64,000 nucleotides of DNA from Hepsetus odoe (taxonomy: Eukaryota > Chordata > Actinopteri > Characiformes > Hepsetidae): assembly GCA_017165825.1 (NCBI GenBank), contig CM029372.1, positions 3,496,499 to 3,560,498 of the forward strand, read 5' to 3'. Position numbers and translations under genes: made by a program. The notes below the pieces were generated by a model. It saw only the letters and a list, made by a program, of their open reading frames with translations. It had not been told where the DNA came from and made no database searches. Below are positions 37,941 through 48,208 of this stretch, in pieces. Every line of letters begins with the position of its first letter. Positions within the stretch are counted from its first letter, which is position 1.

Positions 37941-38142
37941 GCTTCCTCTGCTTTTCACCCACTCACACTTGCAGCAAGGGGGCAACTATTTAAAGTGCAC
38001 AGGGAGTAGTAATAGGGCCGGAATCTTCCTCCAGGGTACCTCTGGACAACCTACTGGTCTGGGAGTCGAACCCTAGCAATCCTAGCAGCCTAACAATCCT
38101 GGGGAGAGCCACATGTCCCTAATCACTAGGCCACCACTGCCC
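37941..38142 (-). mobile_element. SINE-A, antisense, diverged
   Basis: TTTTCACCCACTCACACTTG through CACTAGGCCACCACTGCCC; box-B region GGGAGTCGAACCC is still present. Confidence 0.75.
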
Positions 38143-39907
38143 TCTGTAGTGCACACAAGACAAAAAGGATGATGTAACATGTTAGTTGTAAAATACTTAA
38201 AATATCTGTTTCTTTTGTAATTACACGTGCTGTTTCAAGCATTTGTTGAAAGAATAGCTGAATTCAAAATGATGAACTTAAGTGATACACACTTGAAGGA
38301 CATCATGGAGGTAAAACCTTGGCATAGCATGGGTAAATGTAGTATTTGCCTGTGGAGCATTGGTTAAACTTCTTCATACAATGAAGAAGTTTATGTATTC
38401 TGTATTCATCAGAGCCAGTTTCATATGGAATAAAGCAGACAACCGCCCTCCTCTCCTAACTGGCAAGATTTTCCAGTCTTCTAGAAAAGTATCATAAATC
38501 CCGAAAAGATCTGATAAAAGAAAACAACATTTGAAATGCTGTGGGAAAAAAATTACATAATTGCTGTTGCTTCAGATAGCTGCATTGCAAACATATTGTG
38601 TAATGGAGTGTTTTTGTCCCATGGAGTGAACTGAAAACATGTGTGAGGAACAGAGATTTCTAAGAAACATGCACTCTATGTTGTTGTTTACTGACTGGCA
38701 TTAATGTTGCCACATCTGCAGTGGATCTACTGTACAAACTAATTTTATTAACTTTGATATAGTTTTAAATGACAAAGCAAGCAGGTTTTCTTGGTTCATA
38801 AAGTAATAATGCATATTTTATAGTACTAGCCTGCCAACCAGTAGAGAGCCTTTCTAAGAAATTGCTCAGCTTTCTATGAATGTTCAAGCGATCTTACTAC
38901 GCCCTCTGCTGGTTATTTAACACAATTATAACAACCACCTGGAGAGGCAACTCTCACCAAGCAAGGGAAAGGCATAAAAATGCTCCAACTCAAGATTGGT
39001 TTGGTAGTTGCCTTCATCAAACACATTCGCTTAATAGCTTGCAATCATGTGAACCGAGCAGAGCCTTGGAGGGCAAGAACACATACAGCTTCTACGCAGA
39101 CTGGTACATTTTCCTCTTTTCCAAAACAAAAAACAAGCTTTTGGAGAATCCCTCCCCTTAAACTGCTGTCAAGATGGAAGTTTAAAGAAATACAGACAGC
39201 TGTGCTTATATTCTGTGATTTTCAGTGAATGTAAGTCAATGATGGCCCCACTTGAGGGATGAAATATCAGTGATAATTAGCCAATGTCAACTAGCTCCCA
39301 TCCTCTTTACAAAAATCGGCTATAAAGTTATCAGACTGAAATGCATTTACTAGATTACTTTTAATTTAGCTACCATTAGCTAACTGTTAACATAGCTTTG
39401 ACCCAAACTGCATACCACCACACTAAGTAGGGTGTAAAAATTTTACAACCACTAAAGCTGCACTCAGTAATGTATGTAAAGAACAGAAGTATGTAGTTGG
39501 AAAACATGTCAAGGCCATGGCGTCAGTCCTTGAAAATAAACTGTGATGGATCCATGTGGTAACACAATGACAAAAAATATAATCAGAGCTTAATTTTGAT
39601 TAAATGTTTGGTGTAAACTACAGGTCACTGTACTTTAATTCCCTCACATGGGACAGAGACATGTCTGATAGCATAAATCCACCATCTCACCCTCTGGACT
39701 CTGGACTGGAGTTTCTTTGTTTAGATGCAGTAGAAGTACAACCCTGTTAAAAAATATGTGGTGGTCAAAGGAAGGGAGAAAGCTTTAAGAGTACTTTAAA
39801 ACTGTGGCATCATGTAAAAGCTATGGCTAAATCTGGTAATTAACAGGTGAGTTAAATTGGATCTGGGACATGTCCCTCCGGGACCAGAGTTGTGGACCCT
39901 TGAACTA
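38143..39907. other. No gene seen
   Basis: AT-rich non-coding DNA without recognised repeats. Confidence 0.5.
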
Positions 39908-40159
39908 AAGTGAAAGTGACCAATTGTCCTTGTGAAACAGTAAAGAACACAGTGAGACACAACAAAACCTTGAGCATGGCATCGTCCCCATCACTGCTCC
40001 ACTGGCACTTTAAATAACTTATTTAAAGTACCACTGGAGCATTGACGGGGACGATGCCTTGCTCAAGGGTATCTCAGGGCAGTCAACCGGTCTGGGATAT
40101 GAGCCCATGGCCTTCCGATTCTGGGGCCAAGTCCATAACAACTAGGCCACCGCTGCCCC
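39908..40159 (-). mobile_element. SINE-A, antisense, rearranged with internal inverted duplication
   Basis: Ends AAAGTGAAAGTGACC on one side and CTAGGCCACCGCTGCCCC on the other. Its middle contains the same ~50 bp twice in opposite orientation (39968-40017 and 40019-40068). Confidence 0.8.
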
Positions 40160-40602
40160 TGATCTGCCCCTGCAGATCACAGTGTAGTTATTCTGATGAA
40201 TAATGATATTATCTGATGAACAAAATATTCTATTGCATTACAAACTTTTACATTTAACTAATTCATGTTTTTAAATGCCTTTAGAAGTTGAAACCTACAT
40301 TTACATTGCGGTTACACAAATTCACTGGATGCCACCCTCTCGACACAAGCTGTCTGCCCTGCAGTTTTCAGCTACAGTTTTGTAGCTCACAGTTCATTTA
40401 TAAGCCACATTGACATGTCTTCACCACTTTATAGCAGATCCAATCGCACTTTGAGGGTTTTTTTAAATAATAATTTAAGTGGCTATTGATTTCTAGTGCT
40501 TGTTATCGACAATAGACTGCAGCATCAGTGTCAGACATATTTGGCAACATTTAGATGCCAAATAGTAATCCTTTATTTATAATCCCACAAATGGGAAATT
40601 CA

Positions 40603-40785
40603 CTCTCTGCATTTCACCCATACACACACGTGCAGCAGTGGGCTGCTATTGAAAGCGCCCGGGGAGCAGTGATGGGGACGGCACCTTGCTCAAGGGTACC
40701 TCAGGGCAACCTACTGGGAAGGGGTTCGAACCCCCAATCCTCCGATCATGTGGCTGACACCCTAACCACTAGGCCACCGCTACCC
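40603..40785 (-). mobile_element. SINE-A, antisense, 3'-truncated
   Basis: TCTGCATTTCACCCATACAC to CTAGGCCACCGCTACCC; closely similar to 47294-47552. Confidence 0.85.
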
Positions 40786-41500
40786 AAATATGTCTGATCA
40801 AGCACAAATATAATAAGAAATGTGTCATCTGGATTCTTTCTGAACTGTTTTGGTGAGTAGGCCTTTAAAGTGATCCAAACACAGGTGTTTGTATTGTTCT
40901 TGTGTGTAACTGACATGGCAGTAATGTTTTACTACACTGCATTTACTTTTCCAAAGAGTAGCGGCTGAGACACTTATACTGCGTTGGCTTGGATGTTCGT
41001 GAGGCCTGTAAAGAGTTTGTCTCAGAATAACCATGATAACGCTGTAGACTTCATAAGACTGTGATTGGATTACTTTTGTCAAACCGATGATGCTGAAGTA
41101 ATTTTTGCAGCTTTAACCTGTTGATTTGTTGGAGAAAAGTAAAAAGCAAAGTTTTTCCCATCTGTGTCCCGCATCTGTTGGTGTCCTGGAGGCCCATTAG
41201 CCTTTCAATAAAGTCCTTTTACTTACTGTTGCTATCATCATCATGCATTTCTTTATTTCACTAACTTCCAAAAAGTGCCTCCAAGTGCCTACAAGTATTA
41301 ATTAAGTCAAGAGAATAGTATGAAAAGAAAGAATATCTGATGGTAAAAATCTAACAAATGAAGAACCATGTTTTTTTAGATTTTCTTAAATAAGCAATGA
41401 ACAATTTCAGCTGTGGTATAACATTGCAGCACAAAATGCCTGAATAAAAGGTCTGTGATAAATTACTTTGAATACCAGTATTTATGAGAATTAGGAACAA
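40786..41500. other. No gene seen; downstream of leptin
   Basis: AT-rich spacer past the candidate leptin polyadenylation signal. Confidence 0.5.
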
Positions 41501-41503
41501 TTT

Positions 41504-41509
41504 TTTATT
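41504..41509 (-). promoter_or_regulatory. lep: Candidate leptin polyadenylation signal
   Basis: AATAAA on the minus strand, about 370 bases after the leptin stop codon. The implied 3' UTR contains a short (GT/AC)n tract at about 41767-41790. No closer canonical signal was seen; cleavage site not determinable. Confidence 0.4.
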
Positions 41510-41875
41510 GATCAGAGATCAGGTTTCACAAATTTTAAACAATTACAATGAATGTCCAAATAGCATTAATACATTAAGTTTAGTTAACTTAAATACGTAT
41601 GACATGCCATAGGTTAATTCCTTCAGAACCCCCTAAAAATTTCTTAAATTACAAAATAAGTTTATGTAAACATACTTATATAACTATACCTCAGTGCCAA
41701 CATGTCAAAATATAGTCTACCTACAAAGCTTGTAATGCATGAAAGAGAACTGATCCTGTTGTACGCATGTGTGTGTGTGTGCGTGTGTGCATTACAATTG
41801 TAAGGACTGTAAAGTGTAGGTGTCTATTTGTGCATTCATGTGCAAGGTTAATATGTGTGCTGCTACTCCTGACTT

Positions 41876-43718
41876 TTAGCAAGATTTTAACTTGTCCAGG
41901 TTCAGGCAGAGCTTCTCCAGGTACCACTGCAGCTCCATCAGGCACAGGTAGTTGGATGTTATGGGGAAGGCAGTTTCATCTTTGTGCAGATTGCTTTCAG
42001 GCTTGGGCAGCGGACAATCCTGAGAGCTTGCCATTCTCTCCAGAGTACTCAGCAAGGTCTCTAGGTCCACCTGGAGCTGCCTCAGGTGGTGAGCTGGGGG
42101 CACCCGGAGCCTCATTTGCAGGTAGCCAAGGTGTGTCAGAATGGATGTCAGGCCCTCGATCGGTGTGTCAGTGTTAGGACCAAAGTCAATCTCGGGCGAC
42201 ATCTGGAAGTGCTGAGGAGATGAAGTCAAGAAGTTAGGTTAACAGTGTATCAAAGTTAAGAATATAACAGCTTATGGAATCATTTTTCTAGTTTTGAACA
42301 TAATGCTTAAAGCACCAAAAACAAGCAAACAAAAAAAAAGACCCCCCCCTCAAAAAAAAACAGCAACCAAAAATGCTAACCTTACAGGATAAGGCAAAAA
42401 CATTCTTTATTTCTCATTTCAGTTATTTATAAGTGTTTTTGTTCTTAGTGATTCTGAATATTTTATATTAACCCTTTCATCATATGTTCATTCACCGTTC
42501 ATTTCACAAAATATGCAAATGTATCATGTTGGACAAAATGTAACATGACTTTTTCTTGCTGGTACAGACGTAAAAAAATTCAAATGATTGTTAAATTGAT
42601 AAAATTAAAAATCTATTACATTGGAAAACGCCATCTGTTAATATTTAATAAATTAATATGTTTTTCTTGCATTTTTAACCCAGAAAAATAGAACCTGTGA
42701 ACTTAAATGTGCAGAAAAAATTGCATATTTAAGTTTATTTATTAAATGTCATTTAACATGATGATTGTTTTAACATTTAGTTTAGAGATTTGATGAACAA
42801 AGTCCCATGTATAGTATAGAGTACAGAGTTCATTGGTCACAATATTTATATGGGCACCTGAACATTATTTTATATTGGTTTTATATTTTATATTGATGGA
42901 ATTACTTAAAGGCTGCTGACAAAACTGCCAGCAAACTCAGTAAACTCAGCAAAACAAATGTCTCACAAACGTCTTTTCACATGTAAACATGAACAGAAAT
43001 AATGTGGCAGCACTGGTATTCTTGGCCACACAGCATGCAGAGTGTTTCAAAGCTACCAATTTTAGATACTAATACTAAAGGAATGTGAATTACAATTGTA
43101 TGATATATCTTTAAACAAAGATATATTTTTCAAATTTTTTTAGCTATCTAGGACTGAAAACACTTCTACATTTAGGATGACAAGCAAAATACTGCATAGA
43201 TATTCACTTATTTACACCTGTACAGGAGTTCACTACTATATTCACCTGCAGTGTTCTAAGGGAGCTTTAAGTCCTTGTCTAGGAATAAACTTACATCCTT
43301 TATTGGCTGTTCAAAAAAACATTTTTCAAAATGAATCTTAAAATCTTAAAAAATTGCACTAACGATATCACTAGACACATAAAACTAGACCCAAATGATT
43401 TAATTTGACCTTTTGTGATGTTCAGAATCTCAACAACAATTACTGACGCTCATTTACCGGTGATTACAGTGACTGATTAGAGGTGGACATTTGATAATTT
43501 CTATTAAACACCTCGATAAAATCTGCCTCTTGAAGAGGCAGGACTGCTCTTTGTGATTTGAAAAACTATACCTCGTCTTTGATCTTTTTGATTCTGCCCA
43601 CAGCTGTTTTGGCCATAATCCGGATCAAGTCGGTGGTGGTGGCGGGATGGCAGGCTGTTAGAGCCACTACAGCTGCCAATAATGTGCAGAGACGAGCCAG
43701 AGAGCAACACACCTGCAT
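41876..43718 (-). CDS. lep: Leptin precursor, coding exons 43718-43572 and 42211-41876
   Basis: Leptin is a secreted four-helix class-I cytokine that signals through the leptin receptor/JAK-STAT; in fish it acts in energy balance and stress. Two exons join in phase 0 to give 160 residues, normal for fish leptins. Residues 1-23 are a hydrophobic signal peptide (LCTLLAAVVALTAC); helix A follows with TTTDLIRIMAKTAVGRIKKI; the second exon carries PIEGLTSIL, LQVDLETLLSTLERM and the closing helix LEKLCLNLDKLKSC. Cys115 (QDC) and the terminal Cys160 fit the conserved leptin disulphide. Splice sites are canonical: GAG|GTATAG donor and CTCCTCAG|CAC acceptor. The single intron between helix A and the rest, in phase 0, matches the vertebrate leptin gene. 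Cys139 and Cys151 are extra cysteines. The start ATG lies one base after an acceptor (CATCTCAG|A-ATG), so the 5' UTR is spliced. I cannot tell lepa from lepb without alignment; the family assignment is by recognition of the fold pattern and gene structure. Confidence 0.9.
42212..43571 (-). other. lep: Leptin coding intron (1360 bp)
   Basis: This phase-0 intron is bounded by GT (43571-43570) and AG (42213-42212). It is AT-rich with many short A and T runs. I see no gene and no recognisable SINE or LINE in it. It seems long for a fish leptin coding intron, which from general knowledge is often only a few hundred bases. Confidence 0.85.
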
Positions 43719-43978
43719 TCTGAGATGAAGAAAATATTAGTTACGTGTTTTCCCTTCATGATGCTTGCATTAAATCTTTAACTCAGATAAAAAAAAGTGA
43801 AATCTTTAAAGAATTTAACAGTATAAAAACTACATTAAAAACATACATACTAACAACTTTGAAATCTCAATATCAAAACTCAGCATCAGTCTTCAAAAAA
43901 TTTGTGCTGTCAGTGAGCTAAAGAGTTCAGTCTGCAGGTCAGTGTAACTTGAAAATGTGTAAGTGAGAGACGGCTTAC

Positions 43979-44002
43979 CTCCTGGGTTCAGTGGGACATG
44001 GA
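43979..44002 (-). other. lep: Leptin non-coding exon 1 (5' end approximate)
   Basis: A strong splice donor, CAGGAG|GTAAGC, occurs on the minus strand at 43979/43978, about 260 bp upstream of the acceptor at 43720. With the TATA box at 44029-44023, transcription should start near 44000, giving an untranslated first exon of only about 20-25 bases. Mammalian leptin also has a very short untranslated first exon. The start position is inferred from the TATA spacing. An ATG at 43999-43997 opens a four-codon frame (Met-Ser-His-stop), which may lie inside or just at the start of the mRNA. Confidence 0.65.
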
Positions 44003-44022
44003 GAAACTCGGAAAATTCTTTC

Positions 44023-44118
44023 TTTTATAGCCCCGTGTGATTGACTCATCGCCTGGGTGAATCACCATCAACTAGGAAAGGCCTGGAATCACCATGATTA
44101 CCCCCCTCCCCTCCCACT
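44023..44118 (-). promoter_or_regulatory. lep: Leptin core promoter: TATA box, AP-1 site, G-rich box
   Basis: Reading the minus strand, TATAAAA lies at 44029-44023. A perfect TGAGTCA (AP-1 type) lies at 44048-44042, and a G-rich tract able to bind Sp1/KLF factors lies at about 44118-44100. Order and spacing fit a TATA-driven, inducible promoter and resemble the TATA plus GC-box layout of mammalian leptin promoters. Factor binding is inferred from motifs only. Confidence 0.6.
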
Positions 44119-44629
44119 CCCAAAAACAGCACTCCTTTCCAGCCATTCCCCAACAGTACAGGTAAGATCACACCTGAAGCAGAGTGGTGAAGCTGTTAAA
44201 TAGTTCCAGTTGCAATGGAGCAAAGTAGGTGGACATTTTTCATGACTCTACTGTACTGTACTTTTTTTGAATGCAACATGGAAATTGTGACTCCTGATGA
44301 ACCTTGCAGTCATTTTTAATGTTTAAATGTTTGATGTTTAAAAGCAAACCATTTCCAAAACCACATTAGATATAAATCTGAGGAAGTACCCTTACATTTA
44401 ACCTTAAAAAAGGTTCTTAACATTCAAACATCACATTTACAACTTCCAGTAACAGTAATAATATATCGTGATATGTTAAAACTAACCGAGTTTAATTCAG
44501 AGTCACTGAGAGAAAACACCAAAGAAAACACCAAATTCAACAAGTTGTAGTATGTGGTATGTATGAGTATATTAGTATATATAATATATAACATAAGTAT
44601 GAGTTTAATTCTCATATGGTGTTTTGAAA

Positions 44630-44838
44630 CTTAGCCCGTGGATCATAAGATTGTGGGTTCAGTTCCTTCACAAGTAGGTTGCCCTGAAGTACCCTTTTGC
44701 AAGGTACCGTCACTGCTCCCTGGGCTCTTTCAATAGCTGCCCCCTGCTGCACATGTGTGTATGGGTGAAACGCAGAGGTTGAATTTTGCTGTGTTGCGTT
44801 TCACATTGACACGAATAGTCACTTTCACTTCACTTTCA
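44630..44838 (+). mobile_element. SINE-A, sense, diverged; 0.6 kb upstream of the leptin promoter
   Basis: GTTGCCCTGAAGTACCC, CACTGCTCCCTGGGCTCTTT and AGTCACTTTCACTTCAC identify it; the first ~25 bases are missing or decayed. Confidence 0.75.
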
Positions 44839-45007
44839 TATACAAGATGTTAAAATGCTTATTTTACATTTACATTAAATCTGGACTTTAACGAGCTGAG
44901 AATTCAGTTGAAATTTTTCTTTAGGATAATACTCACCATTTTCACCATGACTCACCATTTTTCAATAATATTTACTCTTTCCTTGATTTTTAAGTCGTTA
45001 AGAGTTA

Positions 45008-45210
45008 CGTTTACGGCTTTTAGCAGACGCTCTTATCCAGAGCAACTTCCATGTCTTAATTACAGGGACAGTCCCCCCTGGGGCAATTCAGGGTTGAGGT
45101 TCTTGCTCAGGGACCCAGTGGTGGTAGTGCTAGAGGTGGGATTCGCACCTGGGACCTCTTGAGCCTTAGGTCCATAGCCAAGTACCCTACCACTAGAGCA
45201 CCACCACCCC
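45008..45210 (-). mobile_element. SINE-B, antisense, with target duplication
   Basis: Same family as 9161-9370: TTTAGCAGACGCTCTTATCC at the left and CTACCACTAGAGCACCACCA at the right; box B GGATTCGCACC has one change. AAGAGTTA flanks it at 45000-45007 and 45211-45218. Confidence 0.85.
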
Positions 45211-45218
45211 AAGAGTTA

Positions 45219-46839
45219 GTCAAAAAAGAAGGATATGTGATCAAAGATGACATTGTATGGATGTCTAGAGGTTAAATTTAGTTAGACGTTATATGGCTTT
45301 TAGGATGAGTGTCAGCAGAGACACACCAGGCAGAAGCCAAAAAGAATTTTTATTAATTTTTTTAAAATATATTTCTTTATTTTTATTTTGTTTTTATTAA
45401 AACAAAAATTTATTTATCATGATGAATAATAAATGGGATGTTTCATAATAGTTTCTTGAGCTTATCAAATGTCAGTAACAAATATCATATGAATATTTTT
45501 TGAAGTGTTATGTTTTTTTGCCATATTACAATCCAGTACTTAGTGGTTTTTAGAGGTGTAGAAGTACCAACAACACAGGTAAATGCTAAGGCTAACTAAT
45601 AGCTTTCACAGACATCCCAACCCTCCTGGAACTTCCTGGAGTCTCTAGTGCATTAAAAGTGGCTCCCTGATGGACATTATATGGAATATTCCAGAAATCG
45701 TAAAACAAGTGGGAAGAGAAAAAAAGGAGCGGGTACCCCTCCATTCCCCCACCAGTCTACAAACTTTTTACCTAACAGGATTTCGTTTTTTGCAGGGAAG
45801 GATGTCTCGCTATCATAGAGACCACACCTGTATGTGATGGATCTTCTGTAATTTTAGTGCAAGAAGAACAAAATAAACACAGTGAACAAATGAGGAAAAG
45901 CAAACTTAAGCTTTGGTTGAGAATATAGTAATGCTTGCAAACATTCTTGTTCTGACATACATAAAAATCACTCCTTGCTATAGTTTGTTGTCGGTGTTCT
46001 CTTCATGATAAAAGTGGCTTGTATGAATTGGGATTCTTCATTACTGAGTATGATACAGGTTGCTCTTTTTTAGTCTTCATATTCATTTAGCACTGAATTC
46101 ATTTAGAAATGGAAGATTTAGTATGTAATGATTGGATTTTCACAAAGTGAGCTGTTTTCTTTTAATGCAAAAAAACATGTAGTTAAGTGTGTCAGTTTTA
46201 CAGTTTAAATCAGCAAGTTCAGGCAAGTTTCCCATTCCCAAGTGTTGTGGACAGTTAAGAATGTTGAGGGTGCAACAGGCAGAAACTGGAGCAGAAACTG
46301 AATATATGGGGGGTGGGACTGTTTTTCAAGGTTTTTGAACTTCTTGAAACATTCTGCACATCCAACACTCTATAATGTGTATTTCGCTGAAGTTTTGAGA
46401 GAACATTATCTCAGGTAATTTGTCAGGTTTGTGTGTATAGAAAAGTTAGGTTTCTTCGTAAGATCCTGGAAATGGCAATGTTAGCTGGCTCTACTTTGCC
46501 TTTTTCTCTCTTTAGCTGAAAAGTGCCTCCTTTGCTCCTTCTGCTGATTATATTGTGCAGTACGACACTAACACTGATGAAGAAAGCAGACACATGCGCA
46601 GGCAGGGTACACAGTGTTTTTTGTGTGTGTTAACATTGTGAGTACATAGCACATCCTCCTGTGACTTATGCTGAGCAGTTATTTAGACCAGCACTGTTCA
46701 CATCCTGCACAGTCAGAGTATGAACCCTTTTGCCAAGCTATGCTTGTAAAACTACTCTGTAGTTTTAAGAATGTTCAGCTTTATTCCAGCAGAACAGTAA
46801 CAGTGACTTTTGGTTCACAAAAATAGATAAGTTAAATAG

Positions 46840-46887
<48 letters not shown>

Positions 46888-47256
46888 ATATATATATATA
46901 TATTTATTTAACTAGATATTATGTATTTATTCATTTTATCCATTGTCTGCCAAATGTTAATGCAATTTTAGTAGTCAGCTGCACATATAGGCCCTTAAAA
47001 GTTAAATGTTAAAATAATAATTAAAAAAAAACAGTTAAAGAGGTAAATGCTCTAGAGTTTAACGGAGTCATTGAATCCCCCACATTAGTGACCCCTTCAG
47101 CGCAAAGATCTCCAAACTCAATAATATCTTAGACTAGACTAAAGTTTGGTCATGTTATCAGTCCAGAGTGGACCATATCTAGAATTCAAGCCCAAAAAAT
47201 AATGTTTCTGGCTTCAAAGTAGTTCCAAAAAAATGCATTCTTTACCATGTTTTTTG
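45219..47256. other. No gene seen
   Basis: AT-rich DNA with a 42-base poly-A run at 46844-46885 passing into short (AT)n. Confidence 0.5.
46844..46905. repeat. Poly-A (42) plus (AT)n
   Basis: Uninterrupted A run; no LINE or SINE body recognised to its left, so it may be a simple repeat or the tail of an unrecognised retroposon. Confidence 0.9.
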
Positions 47257-47293
47257 CTAATTGTAACGGTGTGACTCACCCTGAATGCAGGGA

Positions 47294-47552
47294 AAAGTGA
47301 AAGTGACAGCTCGTCATTGCGAGGTCACAGCACAGCAGACAGTGAACCACAATGAAATTGGACCTCTGCATTTAACCCATGCACACTCAAAAACCATGCA
47401 GCTGTGGGCAGCTATTGAAAGCACCCGGGGAGCAGTGACGGGGACGGCACCTTGCTCAAGGGTACCTCAGGGCAACCTATTGGGAAGGGGTTCAAACCCC
47501 TGATCCTCCGATCATGTGGCCAACGCCCTAACCACTAGGCCACCGCTGCCCC
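47294..47552 (-). mobile_element. SINE-A, antisense, inside the LTR
   Basis: Complete from AAAGTGAAAGTGAC to GGCCACCGCTGCCCC; box B at GGGGTTCAAACCCC. Confidence 0.9.
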
Positions 47553-47597
47553 ACACCGCTGAATCACACTGCGTTAGGACCCAAATGCAGCTACCAC

Positions 47598-47857
47598 GGG
47601 GCAGCGGTGGCCTAGCGGTTAGGGCGTTAGCCGCATGATCGGCAGATCGGGGGTTCAAACCCCTTCCCAATAGGTTGCCCTGAGGTACCCTTGAGCAAGG
47701 TACTGTCCCCATCACTGCTCCCCGGGCGCTTTCAATAGCTGCCCACTGCTGCACGGGTTTGAGTGTGCATGGGTTAAATGCAGAGGTCCAATTTCGTTGT
47801 GGTTCATGTGTGCTGTGCCGTGACCTCGCAATGACAAGGGTTGTCACTTTCACTTTC
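47598..47857 (+). mobile_element. SINE-A, sense, full-length reference copy
   Basis: Starts GGGGCAGCGGTGGCCTAGCG, box A in GTGGCCTAGCGG, box B GGGGGTTCAAACCCC, body TTGCCCTGAGGTACCCTTGA, 3' end GTCACTTTCACTTTC. It is the most complete copy in the window and lies 45 bp from the opposite-strand copy to its left. Confidence 0.92.
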
Positions 47858-48208
47858 AAAACATCCCAAAAAACTGGTGGAAAACAAAAGGCTCAAAACA
47901 GGTGGAAACAAAAATGCTCGAAAAAGGAGGGGGTGTAGCGTCAGTCAGCACAACAAGCCGAGGCTCAAGGGTGCCGACCTGATGCAAACACGCAGAGCGC
48001 GACAGGGAGACCCGAGAAAAGCCCTTTTACCAAATTACCGTCTATGTCGTAAAACGTCCCAGCAAATCAACACTGTTTTCTCTCCCTTTATATAAGCCAG
48101 AGCACAGGTGAACCGAATCACTGTTGATTACTGCGCCTGACTCGCTGGTCTCCCAACAGCGGTCTGGCTCCCCCTAGTGCCCCGTCGGGGTAGGGCTCTT
48201 ACACTAAT

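Larger units (their letters stand above)
47262..48203 (-). mobile_element. Solo LTR with two nested SINEs
   Basis: On the minus strand the unit begins TGTAAGAGCCC and ends CACCGTTACA, short inverted ends of LTR type. CTAAT occurs directly outside both ends (47257-47261 and 48204-48208), a 5-bp duplication as made by retroviral-type integrases. TATATAAAGG-like promoter sequence lies near 48085-48095 on the minus strand. No internal gag/pol is next to it, so it is a solo LTR, probably Ty3/Gypsy-like. Without the SINEs it would be about 420 bp. Confidence 0.75.

Noticed and set aside
43504..43710. 68-codon minus-strand frame over the leptin exon
   Set aside because: It is out of frame with leptin. 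The correct frame starts at 43718 and is shorter, ending at the splice donor at 43572.
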